Position numbers and translations under genes: made by a program. From positions 1,750,695 through 1,814,694 of the forward strand of contig CM030934.1 of the NCBI GenBank assembly GCA_018136815.1: a DNA stretch of 64,000 bases, written 5' to 3'. Below, piece by piece: positions 21,654 to 32,250 of this stretch (positions within the stretch are counted from its first letter, which is position 1; every line of letters begins with the position of its first letter). Source of the DNA: Isochrysis galbana. Taxonomy: Eukaryota > Haptophyta > Isochrysidales > Isochrysidaceae. The notes beneath the pieces were generated by a model, which was not told the origin of the DNA, did no database searches, and saw only the letters and a program-made list of their open reading frames with translations.

Positions 21654-22449
21654 GTTGCGGTGTCAGAGCCTGAACATGTTATCTATTCGCCGCTGCAAAT
21701 CATGATACTATAGCCTCCAAATTTTCTATTTTCGATTACATGTAGTACCGACCTACACCTACATTGCTATTGCTATCCAGATTGTTTGTTCTTACTTTTA
21801 ATATTTAACCTCGTATTACTCGTACCACTACCAAGTACCAAGATAAAGATATCTCCCGCTTAGAAAAGAAAAAAACTGTTTAATATTCTCGCCTCGCCCG
21901 TGGCGTTGGGACTCTACTGCGTAGCCACGCCCTCTCCCCCGTAACTCAATCTCCCCTCCCCCTGCCTTGCGGCCACTCCCCTTGTGCACTACTTAGGGGC
22001 TCGGGTTATGGGGGGTGTCCAATGTCCAATGTCCAAGGCTAGGGAATACATCGACTAGTTATTACCAGTTAAGTGGCTGTTTTAACTACCATTAAAGGGC
22101 ACCCGTGGAGATGCAACTATTAACAAAAGATCAGAAGTGTTCATTTGTCCCCATCCCTGCTAGCACCTCCCCTTCCGTTGGTAGGTTTGTTTGTCATCTG
22201 GACAAGGAACCTTTCTCGAAACTTCACAGATGTGGAACCACACACGTGACACGTGGTTCCACACCAGTCACGCCATTCGGCTTTCGGGCGGGCCGCCGTT
22301 TAGATTTAGCCGGGAGATATTTGCCTAAGCTCAACCAAGCGAAACAACGAAATGCCGGCTGCGCCGCGAACACACCCACCTCAAGGCGCGCGACAATGAA
22401 CACCCGTCAACTACGTAAACTCACTCCCTCTAAAAAGTGAGCGCGGGTT
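21654..22449. other. Spacer between ArgRS and arginase genes
   Basis: AT-rich just after the ArgRS stop (likely 3' UTR). A segment at about 21885-22015 loosely resembles repeat family R of 39.4 and 45.2 kb (TTTAATATTCTC, CTCCCCTTGTGCACTAC). An 11-bp-arm palindrome, TGTGGAACCAC (22231-22241) and GTGGTTCCACA (22253-22263), surrounds ACACGTGACAC. No gene. Confidence 0.5.
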
Positions 22450-22470
22450 TTTTTTACCACCTATTTGTAG
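22450..22470 (+). promoter_or_regulatory. 21-nt motif shared with the ArgRS upstream region
   Basis: Exact copy of 18879-18899, preceded here by two further T. Between it and the arginase ATG lies a (GA)n-rich then (CCCTCC)n-rich leader (22510-22940). Confidence 0.4.
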
Positions 22471-22981
22471 GCCGGACCGACCGGGGGATACTCTAAAAGA
22501 AAAATAGCTCGAGAGAGAGAACGAGATCGAGAGAGAGAGAGAGAGAAAGAGAGAAGATGACGAATTTTTTGTTCGGCATTCGAGAAGAGGATGATGGGGG
22601 AGACTACTGAGAGAGAGGGTGAGAGAGGACGAGCGAGCGAGCGAGCGAGAGAAGAGTAGAGCAAAGAATATATAAGAGTGGGACGGCGGGAGAAGACAAG
22701 CGGGGAGGGGGGGAGGGGGAGGGGGGAGAGAGAGAAGGAGCTTCTCTTTCTTTCGCACGAGCCTGGTGTACAAGGGAGGCCCGGCCGAGAGCAGCGGTAG
22801 GAAGAGGAGCGACTCCCCATCCCCCTGCCCCCTCCCTCCCTCCCTCCCCCCTCCCTCCCTCCCCCCTCCCTCCCTCCCTCTCTCCCTCCCCCCTCATGTT
22901 CCTTCTCTCTCCTTCTCCCTTTCATCCTCTCCCCCCTCTCTTTACACAGCCGGAGGCACGGTGACGACAGAGCACGCCGAG

Positions 22982-24975
22982 ATGTCGGAGGCGCCCTCTC
23001 TGCAAGACACACGCCGCGAGGATCTCGCGACCGAGATTGCCGAGCTCGAAGCGCTTACGCGCAAGATCGACGCCCTGCGTGCGCGCTGCCTCGGCATGGG
23101 GGACGCCTTGCACATCCCATTGCTCATGGCACACCAAACGCTGCACAAGGCGCTCTCGACGGTCCAGCCCGGCCGGCGCGACTCTCTTCCTCTCCGACCA
23201 TCCTCGACCGCCATCGATAAGTTCCGAGCTACTCGCACAGTCCGCTTCATTGGAGCGCCCTTCTGCGAGGGCCAGAACCTCGATGGCGCAGATCTGGGTC
23301 CGACTTCGCTCCGCGAGGCGGGGCTCAAAGAAGCAGCTGCTCTGCTTGGCTGGAAATGGGAAGATGAAGGCGACCTCGACTTTGGCGCCCTCTTCCAGTC
23401 GCTCGGCTACGACGTGAAGGAACCTCACCACCATCCCGTTGAGCTATACCGCGCGTGGGCAGCGGAAGGTGGCATGCAGGATAACTTCTCGACATGGGTG
23501 AGACGCAGAATTGGCATTGATGCAGGGTCGCTCCGTCGGACGGTCTCACACAACAGCAGCATCGACACGATGGACAAGACGGCAGAAAACGGGGCCAACA
23601 GTCCCCACAAGCAGACTGAGTGAGCGCGCGATTCTCGTGCCTTGGCCGTACCCGCCCCCTCCGCACATGAGCTTGATCCATCAGCCAGAGAAGGCGCCCT
23701 CTCCTCTAGCCTAGGGGTCTGGTGGAGGGCCCACACGTCCTCCCTCGTGGTACTGAGCGACAGTTTATTGCTCTTATGCCAGGGCGGAACGCTTTGGCGT
23801 CATCAATGTGTCCTTGATCGGTGCGGGCGTTGGTCTCGTTCATGACGCAGTGCTGAGTGCCGTGAAGCAGAATCGATTCGCCCTCACCATTGGTGGCGAC
23901 CACTCCATTGCTGCCGGATCCATCTGTGCGATGCATCGAGCGTACGCTTTCCCACCAAGCATTGCCTGCGTAACCGGTCATTGTCGTCGGAATGCCCTGA
24001 ACAGTCATGTTGACATGTGACCGTCTTCGCCCACTACGCGGTGGAGGCCGAGGGATGCACTTACCCTCGCCCAAGCAGGTATCCTGACCTTGGTGTCATC
24101 TGGATCGATGCTCATGCGGATGCCAATACGCCGCGCACCTCTCCCTCTGCCCACTACCATGGGATGCCAGCAGCTCACCTCCTTGGCTGGTTTGAAGACC
24201 CACTCCCCGGGTTTGAGTGGTTCACTCCGGGCTGTCTCGAAGAAACCCGACTCGCGTATATTGGTCTACGTGACATTGACGCGGAAGAAGGACGCATGCT
24301 TCGGGCATCGAATGTGCATGTTTTCACGATGCGCGAGGTGGACAAATATGGCATTGCCAAGGCAAGTGGTGCACCGCGGACGCTGACGGGAGGCTTGAGA
24401 TATTGCGACAGGGCGATTCGACTCCATGGCGGGCGTGAAGCCAAACGGGGGCTTCCATATCTCCTCGCACTGATTCTTGGCCCTGCACGCCTACAGGTGA
24501 TTGAGATGGCGCTCTCTGCGATTGACCCAAATAAACGCCGACCACTCCACCTGTCGCTTGACATCGACGGCGTCGATCCTCACTTTGCACCCGGTACCGG
24601 CACGGCTGCACGTGGTGGCCTCGCGTATCGCGAGATCCACTACGTGTGCGAGGAACTCGCCGAGACCAACCGCCTCGTCGGAATGGATTTGGTCGAGATC
24701 AACCCTGGGTTGGATGCTGCTCCTATTGATTCCAAGGTAGCAGCCAGCCCTAGGGAGACACCAAAGCTAAATGTCTGTCGAATGTGCACTCAAATGCGCC
24801 ATTTTTTCGGCAGACGGGACGCCATCTACTCTACTACCAAATCACTCGCTCACACTTGTACACCTTCCCCCGCCTTCAGATGCATGGTGACGACCCCAAT
24901 CTCAAGCCTTGCTCCCCAACTGTCCAGCTCGGTGTTGAACTTTGCTTGTCTGCCCTCGGTAAGCGCATTATGTGA
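22982..24975 (+). CDS. Arginase (ureohydrolase family)
   Basis: Hydrolyses arginine to ornithine and urea with a two-manganese centre. Five exons: 22982-23619, 23783-23941, 24079-24361, 24497-24736, 24880-24975; 471 residues. Intron 3 fits best as GC-AG (AAG|GCAAGT); the other introns are GT-AG. The first about 75 residues are charged and helical (DLATEIAELEALTRKIDALRAR). Catalytic motifs: GAPFCEGQNLDGADLGP; GGDHS (250-254); DAHADANTP (276-284, a normal arginase has DAHTDINTP); SLDIDGVDPHFAPGTGT; GMDLVEINP near the end. The presence of ADANTP and PGTGT favours arginase over agmatinase, but this is not proof. Exon 5 begins MHGDDPN and ends ALGKRIM. Together with ArgRS next door this makes an arginine-related gene pair on one strand. 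Confidence 0.93.
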
Positions 24976-25984
24976 TCAGAACGATGTTTATGCCAAACGA
25001 CTATATCAATGTCAGAGCCAGGCTCATCCTGACCGCGAGTCGATGCCGTGATGGAAATGAGGTCCTGGGCTAGGGCAGCATCTTGAGAGTCACTCACGCA
25101 AACCTTGAGGACGTGGGCTCAGTCGCGTGGCTGACCAATCATGACATCTGCTGCATCACGGTCCATGACCTTCAGTCACGTCCTTGGCATTTCCCCCAAG
25201 ATGGCCTTCTCTCCAACCCTCAGGGATCGCGACTTTGTGAGGGAGACTGTCAAGGTACATCGGGTGCCTGATGCACTCAACTCTCGCCTATTTGCATCTT
25301 GTCTTGTACCTTCAACGTTGTGGCCCCGCGTCGAGGCGGCAGCATCACACACCTGCATGTTCGCATGTACGCTACCAAAGGCCAACAAACAACTAGTAGT
25401 ACAATAAATGAGACGGGGGTGGTGATGGGTAGGAGTGTGTCGCGGGTGGTTTGCGTGGTGTGCGCCGTAGAACTGATAGTGGAATGAGTATGGGGACCAC
25501 CCCTTCTCCCCTTGTTCGTGTGCGTGGGTCTCCACGCAATCCCCCGTATTTTGTGTTTTGTTGGACGTTCGATATCGTTAGTGTGCCTTGCGTGCTAAGT
25601 GGTTCCCCTTGGTATCTTAACCTTGCCAATGGAAAATTAGGTTTAGGCTATTTTACTGCTAGCTACGGGGGTCCCTATCGCACTCACGGTGCTGCCTCTC
25701 GCCATCGCGTAAACCCCACACACTCTCACCCCCTCACCAACTTACCCCTCACCCACTTACCCCCCTAGCTCATTCCTTGGTCTTCGGTATCGGGGGGTGG
25801 GCCCCCGTGCACTACGCACTACGACGGGCGACGGGTCAGGCGGGGGGGGGGTGGGAGTGGCTGGGGCAGGCCTGTTACTTATTAGGGGTAGCACCTATAG
25901 ACAAACTTATAAACGGAAATTGTTGTCGTTCGAGCTGCAGGTTCCTTGTGGTTGTTCTCTTCTCGAGTTCGCGACGCCCTAAAA
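24976..25984. other. Intergenic repeat DNA downstream of arginase
   Basis: No gene recognised. From about 25740 the sequence CATTCCTTGGTCTTCGGTATCGGGG... to CAGGCCTGTT repeats, in diverged form, the end of repeat B that follows at 26095-26180, so two decayed copies lie in tandem. Confidence 0.5.
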
Positions 25985-26182
25985 AAAATCTGAAGATTCT
26001 GGGCTACACACCTACTATACTAGGGTACTTCCCCATCCTTTCTGACACCGCCCTTATCTTCCCTTCCCTCCACCTCCTCCCCTTCCCCCTTCATTCCTTT
26101 GTCCTCGGTATTCGGGGTTCGGCTCGGGTGCGCTACCACGAGCCTGGTTCAGAGCGCGGGTTCCGGGCAGGCCTGTTGTTGG
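25985..26182 (+). repeat. Dispersed repeat family B, copy 2
   Basis: Starts AATCTGAAGATTCTGGGCTA after a run of eight A, then ACACACCTACTA, CACCGCCCTTATCTTCCC, the CCTCCACCTCCTCCCC stretch, TTCATTCCTTTGTCCTCGG and CAGGCCTGTTG. Same order of blocks as 2812-3022 (minus) and 37312-37445. Confidence 0.7.
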
Positions 26183-26363
26183 TCTAGTGTGGTCGCGTGG
26201 CTAGCTAGTGCCCGTTCACCGTGTCTTCACCTGCACCTGCAGTTCCTGCACTCTCACCTTCACCTGCACCTTCACTGAAGAAAAAACTTCGGACCAGCAC
26301 CTTCCCAGTTGAATTTTTTTTTATTTATCGCGGCTGTGTAGGGTCCCGGCCCGGAGGCCTTCC

Positions 26364-26660
26364 CTAGTGGAGCGTCCCTCTTGTGTGGTGTGACTGGTGT
26401 GTGTGGCTGTGAGAGGTGGTGTGGGTGTGCTGCATGCTGGCTGTTGCCAGCATGCAGGCCTTGGTCACGCTGTTCTTGGTGCTGCGCGGGCGTGGCCCGC
26501 TGGTTCGTGTGCCCACCTGGCTGGGGGGGTCGTCCTGGCGCGGCCGCTTCGGTGACAGCGGCGTGTCCATGAAGGCTTCGTCCATCGCGGCGAGGGCGCC
26601 GCGGCAGCGGCAGCGAGGGAGGGAGGCGGCGCGCGCTCCATGACCCTATCGTTTTAATGA
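26364..26660 (-). repeat. MERA start module with small ORF (copy on minus strand)
   Basis: The minus strand reads CTATCATTAAAACGATAG, then GGTC and ATGGAGCGCGC (ATG 26641). The MERA frame (MERAPPPSLAAAAAAPSP) is followed by stops. A second frame from ATG 26585 (MDEAFMDTPLSPKRPRQDD) runs 73 residues to 26364 with a His/Thr/Ser-rich end. It could be a decayed ORF1-type start. Confidence 0.5.
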
Positions 26661-26706
26661 TAGTTGAGAGGCGCTGTCCTATCCACGGTCCCTATAAAAA
26701 CACTGA

Positions 26707-27200
26707 CGGACGGGCAGCATCAGAGGCAACCCGGCACTCCCAGCTCCCAGTAGCTTCTGGAAGGAGGAGGCTCTAGCCAACTTCAGAGACCTAGGCGTAC
26801 GACCATCATTCCTCACGCGAGAAGGCGCGCTCTCGCAGCCAATATGGCACAACCCACACATCTCTGCCGTCTCTGCATCCGATAGCTTCGCTCCAGGTGC
26901 GTTTCAAGTTGCACCGGGGCTGGACTCCAACTGGAAGCGAGGAGGATGGATGATAATGGTAACCCTGTCACCGCGCTTAGCGAGGAGCAACGAGCCCTAC
27001 TCGACTCAGCCACCATCGATCCAGACCGGCTTCTTTCCGAAGGTCAACGAGAACAAGTACAAGTACAAGTACGCCGACTCTTGGCCCGGCACATAAAAGC
27101 TTTCGCGTTGCATCCGGGGGCTTCGAACTATACGCACGTTCTCGAGGTGGAGTTGCCACTCAACCCCGGCGCTGTTCCTCCCTTCGTTCGCTGTTCGTCC
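26707..27200 (+). pseudogene. Retrotransposon pol remnants in two frames
   Basis: Frame 1 (26707-27090) reads SFWKEEALANFRDLGVRPSF, LTREGALSQPIWHNPHI and SDSFAPGAFQVAPGLD, with the QPIWHNP-type stretch seen near the C-terminus of some non-LTR reverse transcriptases. Frame 3 from ATG 26946 reads LSEEQRALLDSATIDPDRLL, SEGQREQVQVQVRRLLARHI, KAFALHPGASNYTHVLEVEL and PLNPGAVPPFV, the pattern that precedes the reverse transcriptase of Ty3/gypsy polyproteins. Neither continues into catalytic motifs. Family assignment is from memory of sequence pattern and moderately uncertain. Confidence 0.5.
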
Positions 27201-28445
27201 CCAATCCAGACACCCAAATGGGGTTGCCCGACCCAATCCAGAATTTCTATTCACCCGACTCCCGGCAGGGAGGAGGGCCAAAACGCCGCGCTAGCCGCCG
27301 GTGCCGCTCGCGACGGAGTGGCTCAGAGCCCTCTGGCTCCGCTCGACTCGACAGATGGGCGAATGGGCGAATGGACGGTGTTTGTGACTTCTTGACATTG
27401 CCGATGCCATTGTGCACTTTGCGCCCGTTCCGAGATTATAAAATGTGGTTTATTTATGATCTCCGGCTGTGAGGCTCGTTACCGCCCCGCCGTCGCCGCC
27501 CCGCCGCCGCCGGCTATCTCTCCGCCCGGCTCGCGTCCCGGAGAGAGTCTGAGAGAGCCGCTAGGGCCTCGGCCCACCGGCCGCAGTCGTCGGTGCGTCG
27601 GTGCGTGGATCATGGGGGGGAGGGTCGCGACCTCCAGCGGCCAAGTCCCCAGCACCCGGGGACTTCGCCGCGTGGGGGGGGGGGGGGGGGGGGGGGGGGT
27701 TCCTGGGGGGTTCCTTCTGAATTTGCTCTGTGGGCCTTGCGGCTTGCGGGGAGGGGAGTCAAATTGTGTTAGTGTTGGGGGGCTACGTGCTGGGCCGTAC
27801 TGCGTACTGTTTGTGCTCCTCATGCGCTGCCCATGTCTCGCCTATTGTCAGGTGTGGCTGCCTAGAGGGGTTTGGAAAATCAGGACATAATTATTATTGC
27901 CGTACATTCAGCAGTCAGAATCTCATCTCTCATCGCACAAATGTGCTGCAACAAATGATTGCGATCTCGCGCATCCGCCGTGCAATGACGGCCGGAGAAC
28001 TGAATGATGACAATGCAACAAGCCAGGGCGGGCAGAATTACACGGGCCCTCATCGTGAACCACCAAAAGCGGCAGCAAGATACATGCAGATCCAATGCCA
28101 TGCTGATGATGCCTGGTCGCTGCGCGACACGTGTGCATGCCACTCAAGCCCTACAGCTTTCCAAAGATAAGCTTTGGTGAGGCTTCGCCGTGGGCTATCA
28201 TCGGCGTTGGGACGCGTCGAACCCCTCTCTTGCTAGGGCCTCTCGTGAATGGAGAGTGTCAAGAGATGGCACTGTCACGAGGCAATCCATCGCGTCCTTC
28301 ATGCACGCGCAACGACCCGTATCGCGTCTTAAGAGCATTCCTCGGGAGAGAAAAAATGATGAGCTCAAAGCCATCAGGGCCATCCGACCAACCAGCAGAA
28401 TGTCCTTTTCGCAATCTCTCCATGCCTTAGACGCATTTACAAGCC
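27201..28445. other. Intergenic region with a 27-base G run
   Basis: No gene recognised. A G run covers 27674-27700. The sequence at 27880-28440 is more balanced in base composition and forms the 3' flank of the minus-strand Derlin gene. Open frames there (for example minus 27880-28143) have no family resemblance and lack ATG starts. Confidence 0.45.
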
Positions 28446-29488
28446 TCAACCGCCCGCTCCGCATGAAGCCCGGGACCCAACGGTGTGGATACGAGCCTTA
28501 CGCCGCTTGTCGCCGGGCTTTCCATCCCCGCCCCCCCCACCTTTACGTGATGATCCAAGTTTCCGCCCAGCTTTCTTCTCCGCCTCAGCCATTCGCTTCT
28601 TTGCCTCGTTCGGCAGGGCGGAATCAGGCTTCAGATTGTCGTTCCACATGTAGTGCGCGTAGCCGACGAATAGTCCGCCGATGTCGACCCATGGGATCTG
28701 TTGGGTGAACAAGTATGACAATGCCAACTGTGCGAGCGGCAAGTACTGGTATGGGATGTTGAGACCATACATTGATACCGCACGCGTTGGATTCTGTCAG
28801 GTGCAGCACGGGAAGAGAGGAGAGAAGATATGAATGATACTCTAAGGGTAGAGAAGTGCATGTGGAAAGAGGATCGCCATTGATGAGCACGCAGCTTGCT
28901 CACCTGCAGACATGCCAGCAGAGTCACTGCCATGATGAGGCCATCAGCGGAATGAGGCCAGCCCAGCACGTGGCAGATCAATGTGAGCGCCGCGATGGAA
29001 GAGGCAGCGGCGCGAAGGAATTCGGCCGAGCCAAGTTCCCTCTCCAGCTCCCTCCCAAACGAGATGCCATAGTACAACTTTTGGAGCAGCTGTGGGCCCA
29101 CTCCACCAAGGAATGCCGCAGCAGTGAAGGGCCGCCAAATCTGGAAGCGGCGTGCGAAAGCTGCGGCGTCGACGGCGACCATCTCCTCAGAGACGAGGCC
29201 GGCCTGCGCGAGCGCGGCCAGCGCGAGCACCACGCTGAACCAGCTGCGCGTCACGATGGGCACACTGAGGTAGGCGCGCTGCAGCCCCTGGAGCATGCCG
29301 CCTTCTTCACCACCGCGCAAGCGGTGGAGCGTGGAGAGCGCTCCATGCGGCGCGTGCAGAGCCGGATGGACGGGCTGGATCGATCGCCTCTCCTGCTCAC
29401 GCGCCAGCGGCCGCCGCGGCAGAGCCGCCGGCCTCGCCGCACACGTCAGCGCGACGAGAGCTGCCGCGATCAGGCCACGAGCTCTCAT
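28446..29488 (-). CDS. Derlin (Der1-like), probably plastid/SELMA type
   Basis: Two exons, 29488-28904 and 28793-28446 (intron GTGAGC...CAG, phase 0), 310 residues. The N-terminus MRARGLIAAALVALTCAARPA looks like a signal peptide. It is followed by about 45 Arg/Pro/Ala-rich residues (ALPRRPLAREQERRSIQP...), like a transit peptide; ordinary Derlins lack both. The Der1 domain begins near residue 70: IVTRSWFSVVLALAALAQAG, QIWRPFTAAAFLGG, then several membrane helices and PWVDIGGLFVGYAHYMWNDN near the end, matching the Derlin block with a conserved Gly and aromatic residues. The C-terminal tail is Lys/Gly-rich. In algae with four-membrane plastids a duplicated Der1 carries proteins over the second outermost membrane. 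The leader suggests this copy, but it must be tested. Confidence 0.85.
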
Positions 29489-29632
29489 CCCCCTGGAAGG
29501 ACTCAATTCTCAACTAGGACGCGAGCTCCCCCCCCCTCCCCCCTCCCCCACTCCCACTCCCCTTTTTACAAAAGAATGACCCTCGGCGTGCCGGCGAGTG
29601 GAGATGTGGACACATCCGCGAGGGGTGGGGGG

Positions 29633-29825
29633 CCTAGATGGGAAATACGTATTCACCGTATTTGGCCAGAGGCCAAATACATATGTATTTGGCTGTATTA
29701 GAAGCGCGTCCTGGGTCGTAAGCATCGAATGTATTTGAAATGTATTTGGCCGGAGGCCAAATACATATGTATTTAGTAGCTGTATTTGCAGGCCCCGGCA
29801 CCGGGCACCGTATTTCCCATCTAGG
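29633..29825. mobile_element. 193-bp hAT-like MITE
   Basis: Perfect 17-bp inverted ends, CCTAGATGGGAAATACG (29633-29649) and its reverse complement (29809-29825). Eight-base direct repeat GTGGGGGG on both sides (29625-29632, 29826-29833). Inside are two copies of a palindromic block built on GTATTTGGCC...GGCCAAATACATATGTATTT. An 8-bp duplication fits hAT, though a G-rich duplication is less specific. The element lies about 145 bp upstream of the Derlin ATG, in its likely promoter. Confidence 0.75.
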
Positions 29826-30560
29826 GTGGGGGGGCAGGGGGGGGAGGGGGGGGAGCACGAGACATGTCGTGCGCAGGGCCCAGCGATACCTCATCTCTGA
29901 CTCTGAGATAGGGGTACTCTAGGCAGAAATGTCGAGCAATGTCCCCCAAAACCTGTCCCTCCGTCCCTCCCCCTCCCCCTCCCCCTCCCCATATCCACAT
30001 AATAGCCCGGTCACTCACTCATTTTAACCACTATTTCCCACCTCCCCTGGGTGTCCACGGATTCCGCAGGCCCCCCCCCTGTTGTATTCAGCATGAGGAA
30101 ACAAGCTTCGCTCCGACACCCCCTACTACCTGCCCCGCCAGCCGCCTCCCCCCTCCGAAAGACCACCTCCCGCCCCACGAAAGGCAATGGCGTCGGTGAG
30201 AGACCCCCCTCCCTTCCCCCGCTCGTGGCGGTCTATTTTGGGAGATTGAGGCGGGCGCTCACGGGAGGGAATCAGAGCGGTGAATGTAGGGCGCATCACT
30301 CTTAGAAACGCGGAGCTTCCGCGACGTCCGATCGCGCGTGGTCGGCCGAAGAATGAAGAATGGCCTGGAGGTGGTGGCCATGCAGAGCCCAAAGCTCTGG
30401 CGAGCAGGGTGGGAGGTCACTAGTAGGTCGCACGCTGGTTCCTAACCGAAATTTGACCGAAATATGGGCTTCCGCGAAGCGAAATTTGCCCCCCCCCCCC
30501 CCCCCCGCCCGCCCGCCCGCGGCCCCCGGCGCCCGGAGCGCTGCCCCCCTTTCCCTCGGC

Positions 30561-30914
30561 ATGTCTGATGATGAGGGGGGCATTGACCCGAACCTTCTGA
30601 AGGCACAACTTCCTGCCTACCTAGTACCTAGCTACGGCCGCCCACGCCACGACGACTTCTCCGAAGGCGTGCTGGGGTGGTGGCGCGATAACGGCAAGCT
30701 TTTTCCAGCGTGGGCAAAGGCCGCACGAGTTGTCTTCGCTGTTTCCCCTAACCCTAACTCTGCATCGTGTGAACGTGTCTTTTCGTTGCTCCGTGCAATG
30801 TATGGTGAACAACAATCCGGTGTGCTTTCCGATCATTTGCAAGTGTCCCTCATGAGTCGCTATAACAAGCGGATCGTGGGTCGTGGGTTGAGTGTCGTGT
30901 GTGTCTCTGTCTAG
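30561..30914 (+). pseudogene. hAT transposase C-terminal fragment
   Basis: From ATG 30561 (MSDDEGGIDPNLLKAQLPAY), 117 residues. The core WWRDNGKLFPAWAKAARVVF, AVSPNPNSASCERVFSLLRA and MYGEQQSGVLSDHLQVSLMS is the hAT dimerisation domain: an aromatic WW, then P, then the SxxCERVFS block, then a helix ending in the L..R. The catalytic part and zinc finger are absent, so this is a remnant or a domesticated piece. The 200 bp upstream include a 23-base C run. Downstream (31160-31275) the word GCGAAATTT is repeated several times. Confidence 0.75.
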
Positions 30915-31159
30915 TCTCTCTTTTCTCTCCGTATGTGTATGTACTGCGTGGCTTTATTTAGCTTTCAATCATTCTCTTTTATTTGCAATATTTACCCTTG
31001 TTTCATAGCATAATACAGCATATTGTGTGCTATACCCTATCTATAAATAGGCTCAGTGGCTCAGTACATTAATATCGACATTAGCGCATACGTACGTATA
31101 CGTCGTACGTATGTATGTGTGGTTAATTAATGGTTAATTGTCTAACATGCGCGCAAAGC

Positions 31160-31275
31160 GCGCTGAGCGCTGAGAAATTTCGAGCGAAATTCGAGCGAAA
31201 TTTGGCGGGGCCGAGCCGTCCCGAAAGTTGTAGCAATACTAGCGAAATTTAGCAACGAGCAACGAAATTTGGGTG
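31160..31275. repeat. Cluster of GCGAAATTT words
   Basis: GAGAAATTTCGAGCGAAATT, CGAGCGAAATTTGG, AGCGAAATTTAGC and ACGAAATTTGGG occur within 115 bp. The same word appears at 30447-30488 before the hAT fragment, so these could be subterminal binding sites of one hAT element spanning about 30.4-31.3 kb. Confidence 0.5.
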
Positions 31276-31546
31276 GGTCGGGCGCGAAACTCTGGCCGGG
31301 CCCAATTCACCGCAAAGGCGTGAAGGCGTGCGCCGAGGCCGCTAGGCCGATGAATTTGGCTCATGGGGCGGAGTCTTTTTATATGATGCGTGGTAGGTCG
31401 CCCTATGCTAGCTGGGGGGCGACAAGCGACAAGGCGCCAGCGGCCAGCGGCGCGCGCAGTCGCTTTCGAAAGTTGAGCACTCCGGGGCGACTCCCTCGTG
31501 GCGCCCGCCCGGGGTGTTAAGTATCAACAGGTGTGGGCGACCAGCG

Positions 31547-31942
31547 ATGAGTCGGACGACGGAAACTACGAAAACACGGAGAGCGAACGGAAGAGCGGCG
31601 CCAATCGAGGAAAGGCTATCGAGCGAAGAAGAGTTCGGTTCGAGCGTAGACGATCTTACGAGGAACGGTAGCGACGAGGAACGAGACGGGGAACGACACG
31701 ATGGAAAGCGGTGCGATGAATCGAGGTTAGGCTGGAGGGGCTGGCGGCGGCTGGCGTACAAGGGGTGGCGGTCCAGGCGGTCGGGCCCGGGCGTAATCCA
31801 CGAAGCAAACGGCGGCCGCCTCGCCAAATCCCTAGCGGCGGCTGCGACCGAGGACAATGAGGCGGCGGAGGTAGGCACGGTGGGCCTCGGGGACCTCCGC
31901 CTCACCTTCGCAGAGAAAGCGCATGAATGGCTGGCAGAGTAG
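31547..31942 (+). CDS. Hypothetical charged protein within repeat DNA
   Basis: 131 residues from ATG 31547, MSRTTETTKTRRANGRAAPI..., with an acidic-polar stretch (RLSSEEEFGSSVDDLTRNGSDEERDGERHD) and a C-terminus ending FAEKAHEWLAE. Codon use looks normal but no family is recognised. The opposite strand contains family A leader sequence from about 31990 rightward, so this may be part of an element or chance. Confidence 0.3.
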   Translation: MSRTTETTKTRRANGRAAPIEERLSSEEEFGSSVDDLTRNGSDEERDGERHDGKRCDESRLGWRGWRRLAYKGWRSRRSGPGVIHEANGGRLAKSLAAAATEDNEAAEVGTVGLGDLRLTFAEKAHEWLAE

Positions 31943-31989
31943 TACGGCGAATGCGCACCATCGCCAGTGCCATAGCGCCAGTTGTCTGG

Positions 31990-32250
31990 GCCACGATATA
32001 ATCCAACGGCCAACACCTGAGGGGGAATCAGGGTCACGCAAGGGGGCGGTTCCTTGCACCGGCGATACCTGAACGCGCGACTTAGCCTAAAAACGCGAGG
32101 AGCACGCAAGGAGGTAAGCCAGGTGAGGGGCAAGCAGGCGACAAGGGAGGCGACAAAGGAGGCGAGGGCAAAGAGGGCGAATGGGCGAATGTAGAATGTA
32201 GGACCCTGCGACGGTGATCGATCAACAAAAAGGTCGATCGCGGATGCGAC
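31990..32250 (-). repeat. Dispersed repeat family A leader, copy 2
   Basis: On the minus strand TTTGTCGCCTCCCTTGTCGC..., TCCTTGCGTGCTCCTCGCGT, CGTTCAGGTATCGCCGGTGC and CCCCCTTGCGTGACCCTGAT match 1873-2030 and 53990-54150. At its right end (32214-32250) lies GGTCGATCGCGGATGCGACA, identical to the terminus found at 53510-53529 (reverse complement). Confidence 0.7.

Noticed and set aside
28856-29701. 281-codon plus-strand frame opposite Derlin
   Set aside because: Antisense shadow of the Derlin exon; no motif.
31408-32133. 241-codon minus-strand frame
   Set aside because: It crosses from the family A leader into unrelated sequence; the same leader in other copies is not in a conserved frame.
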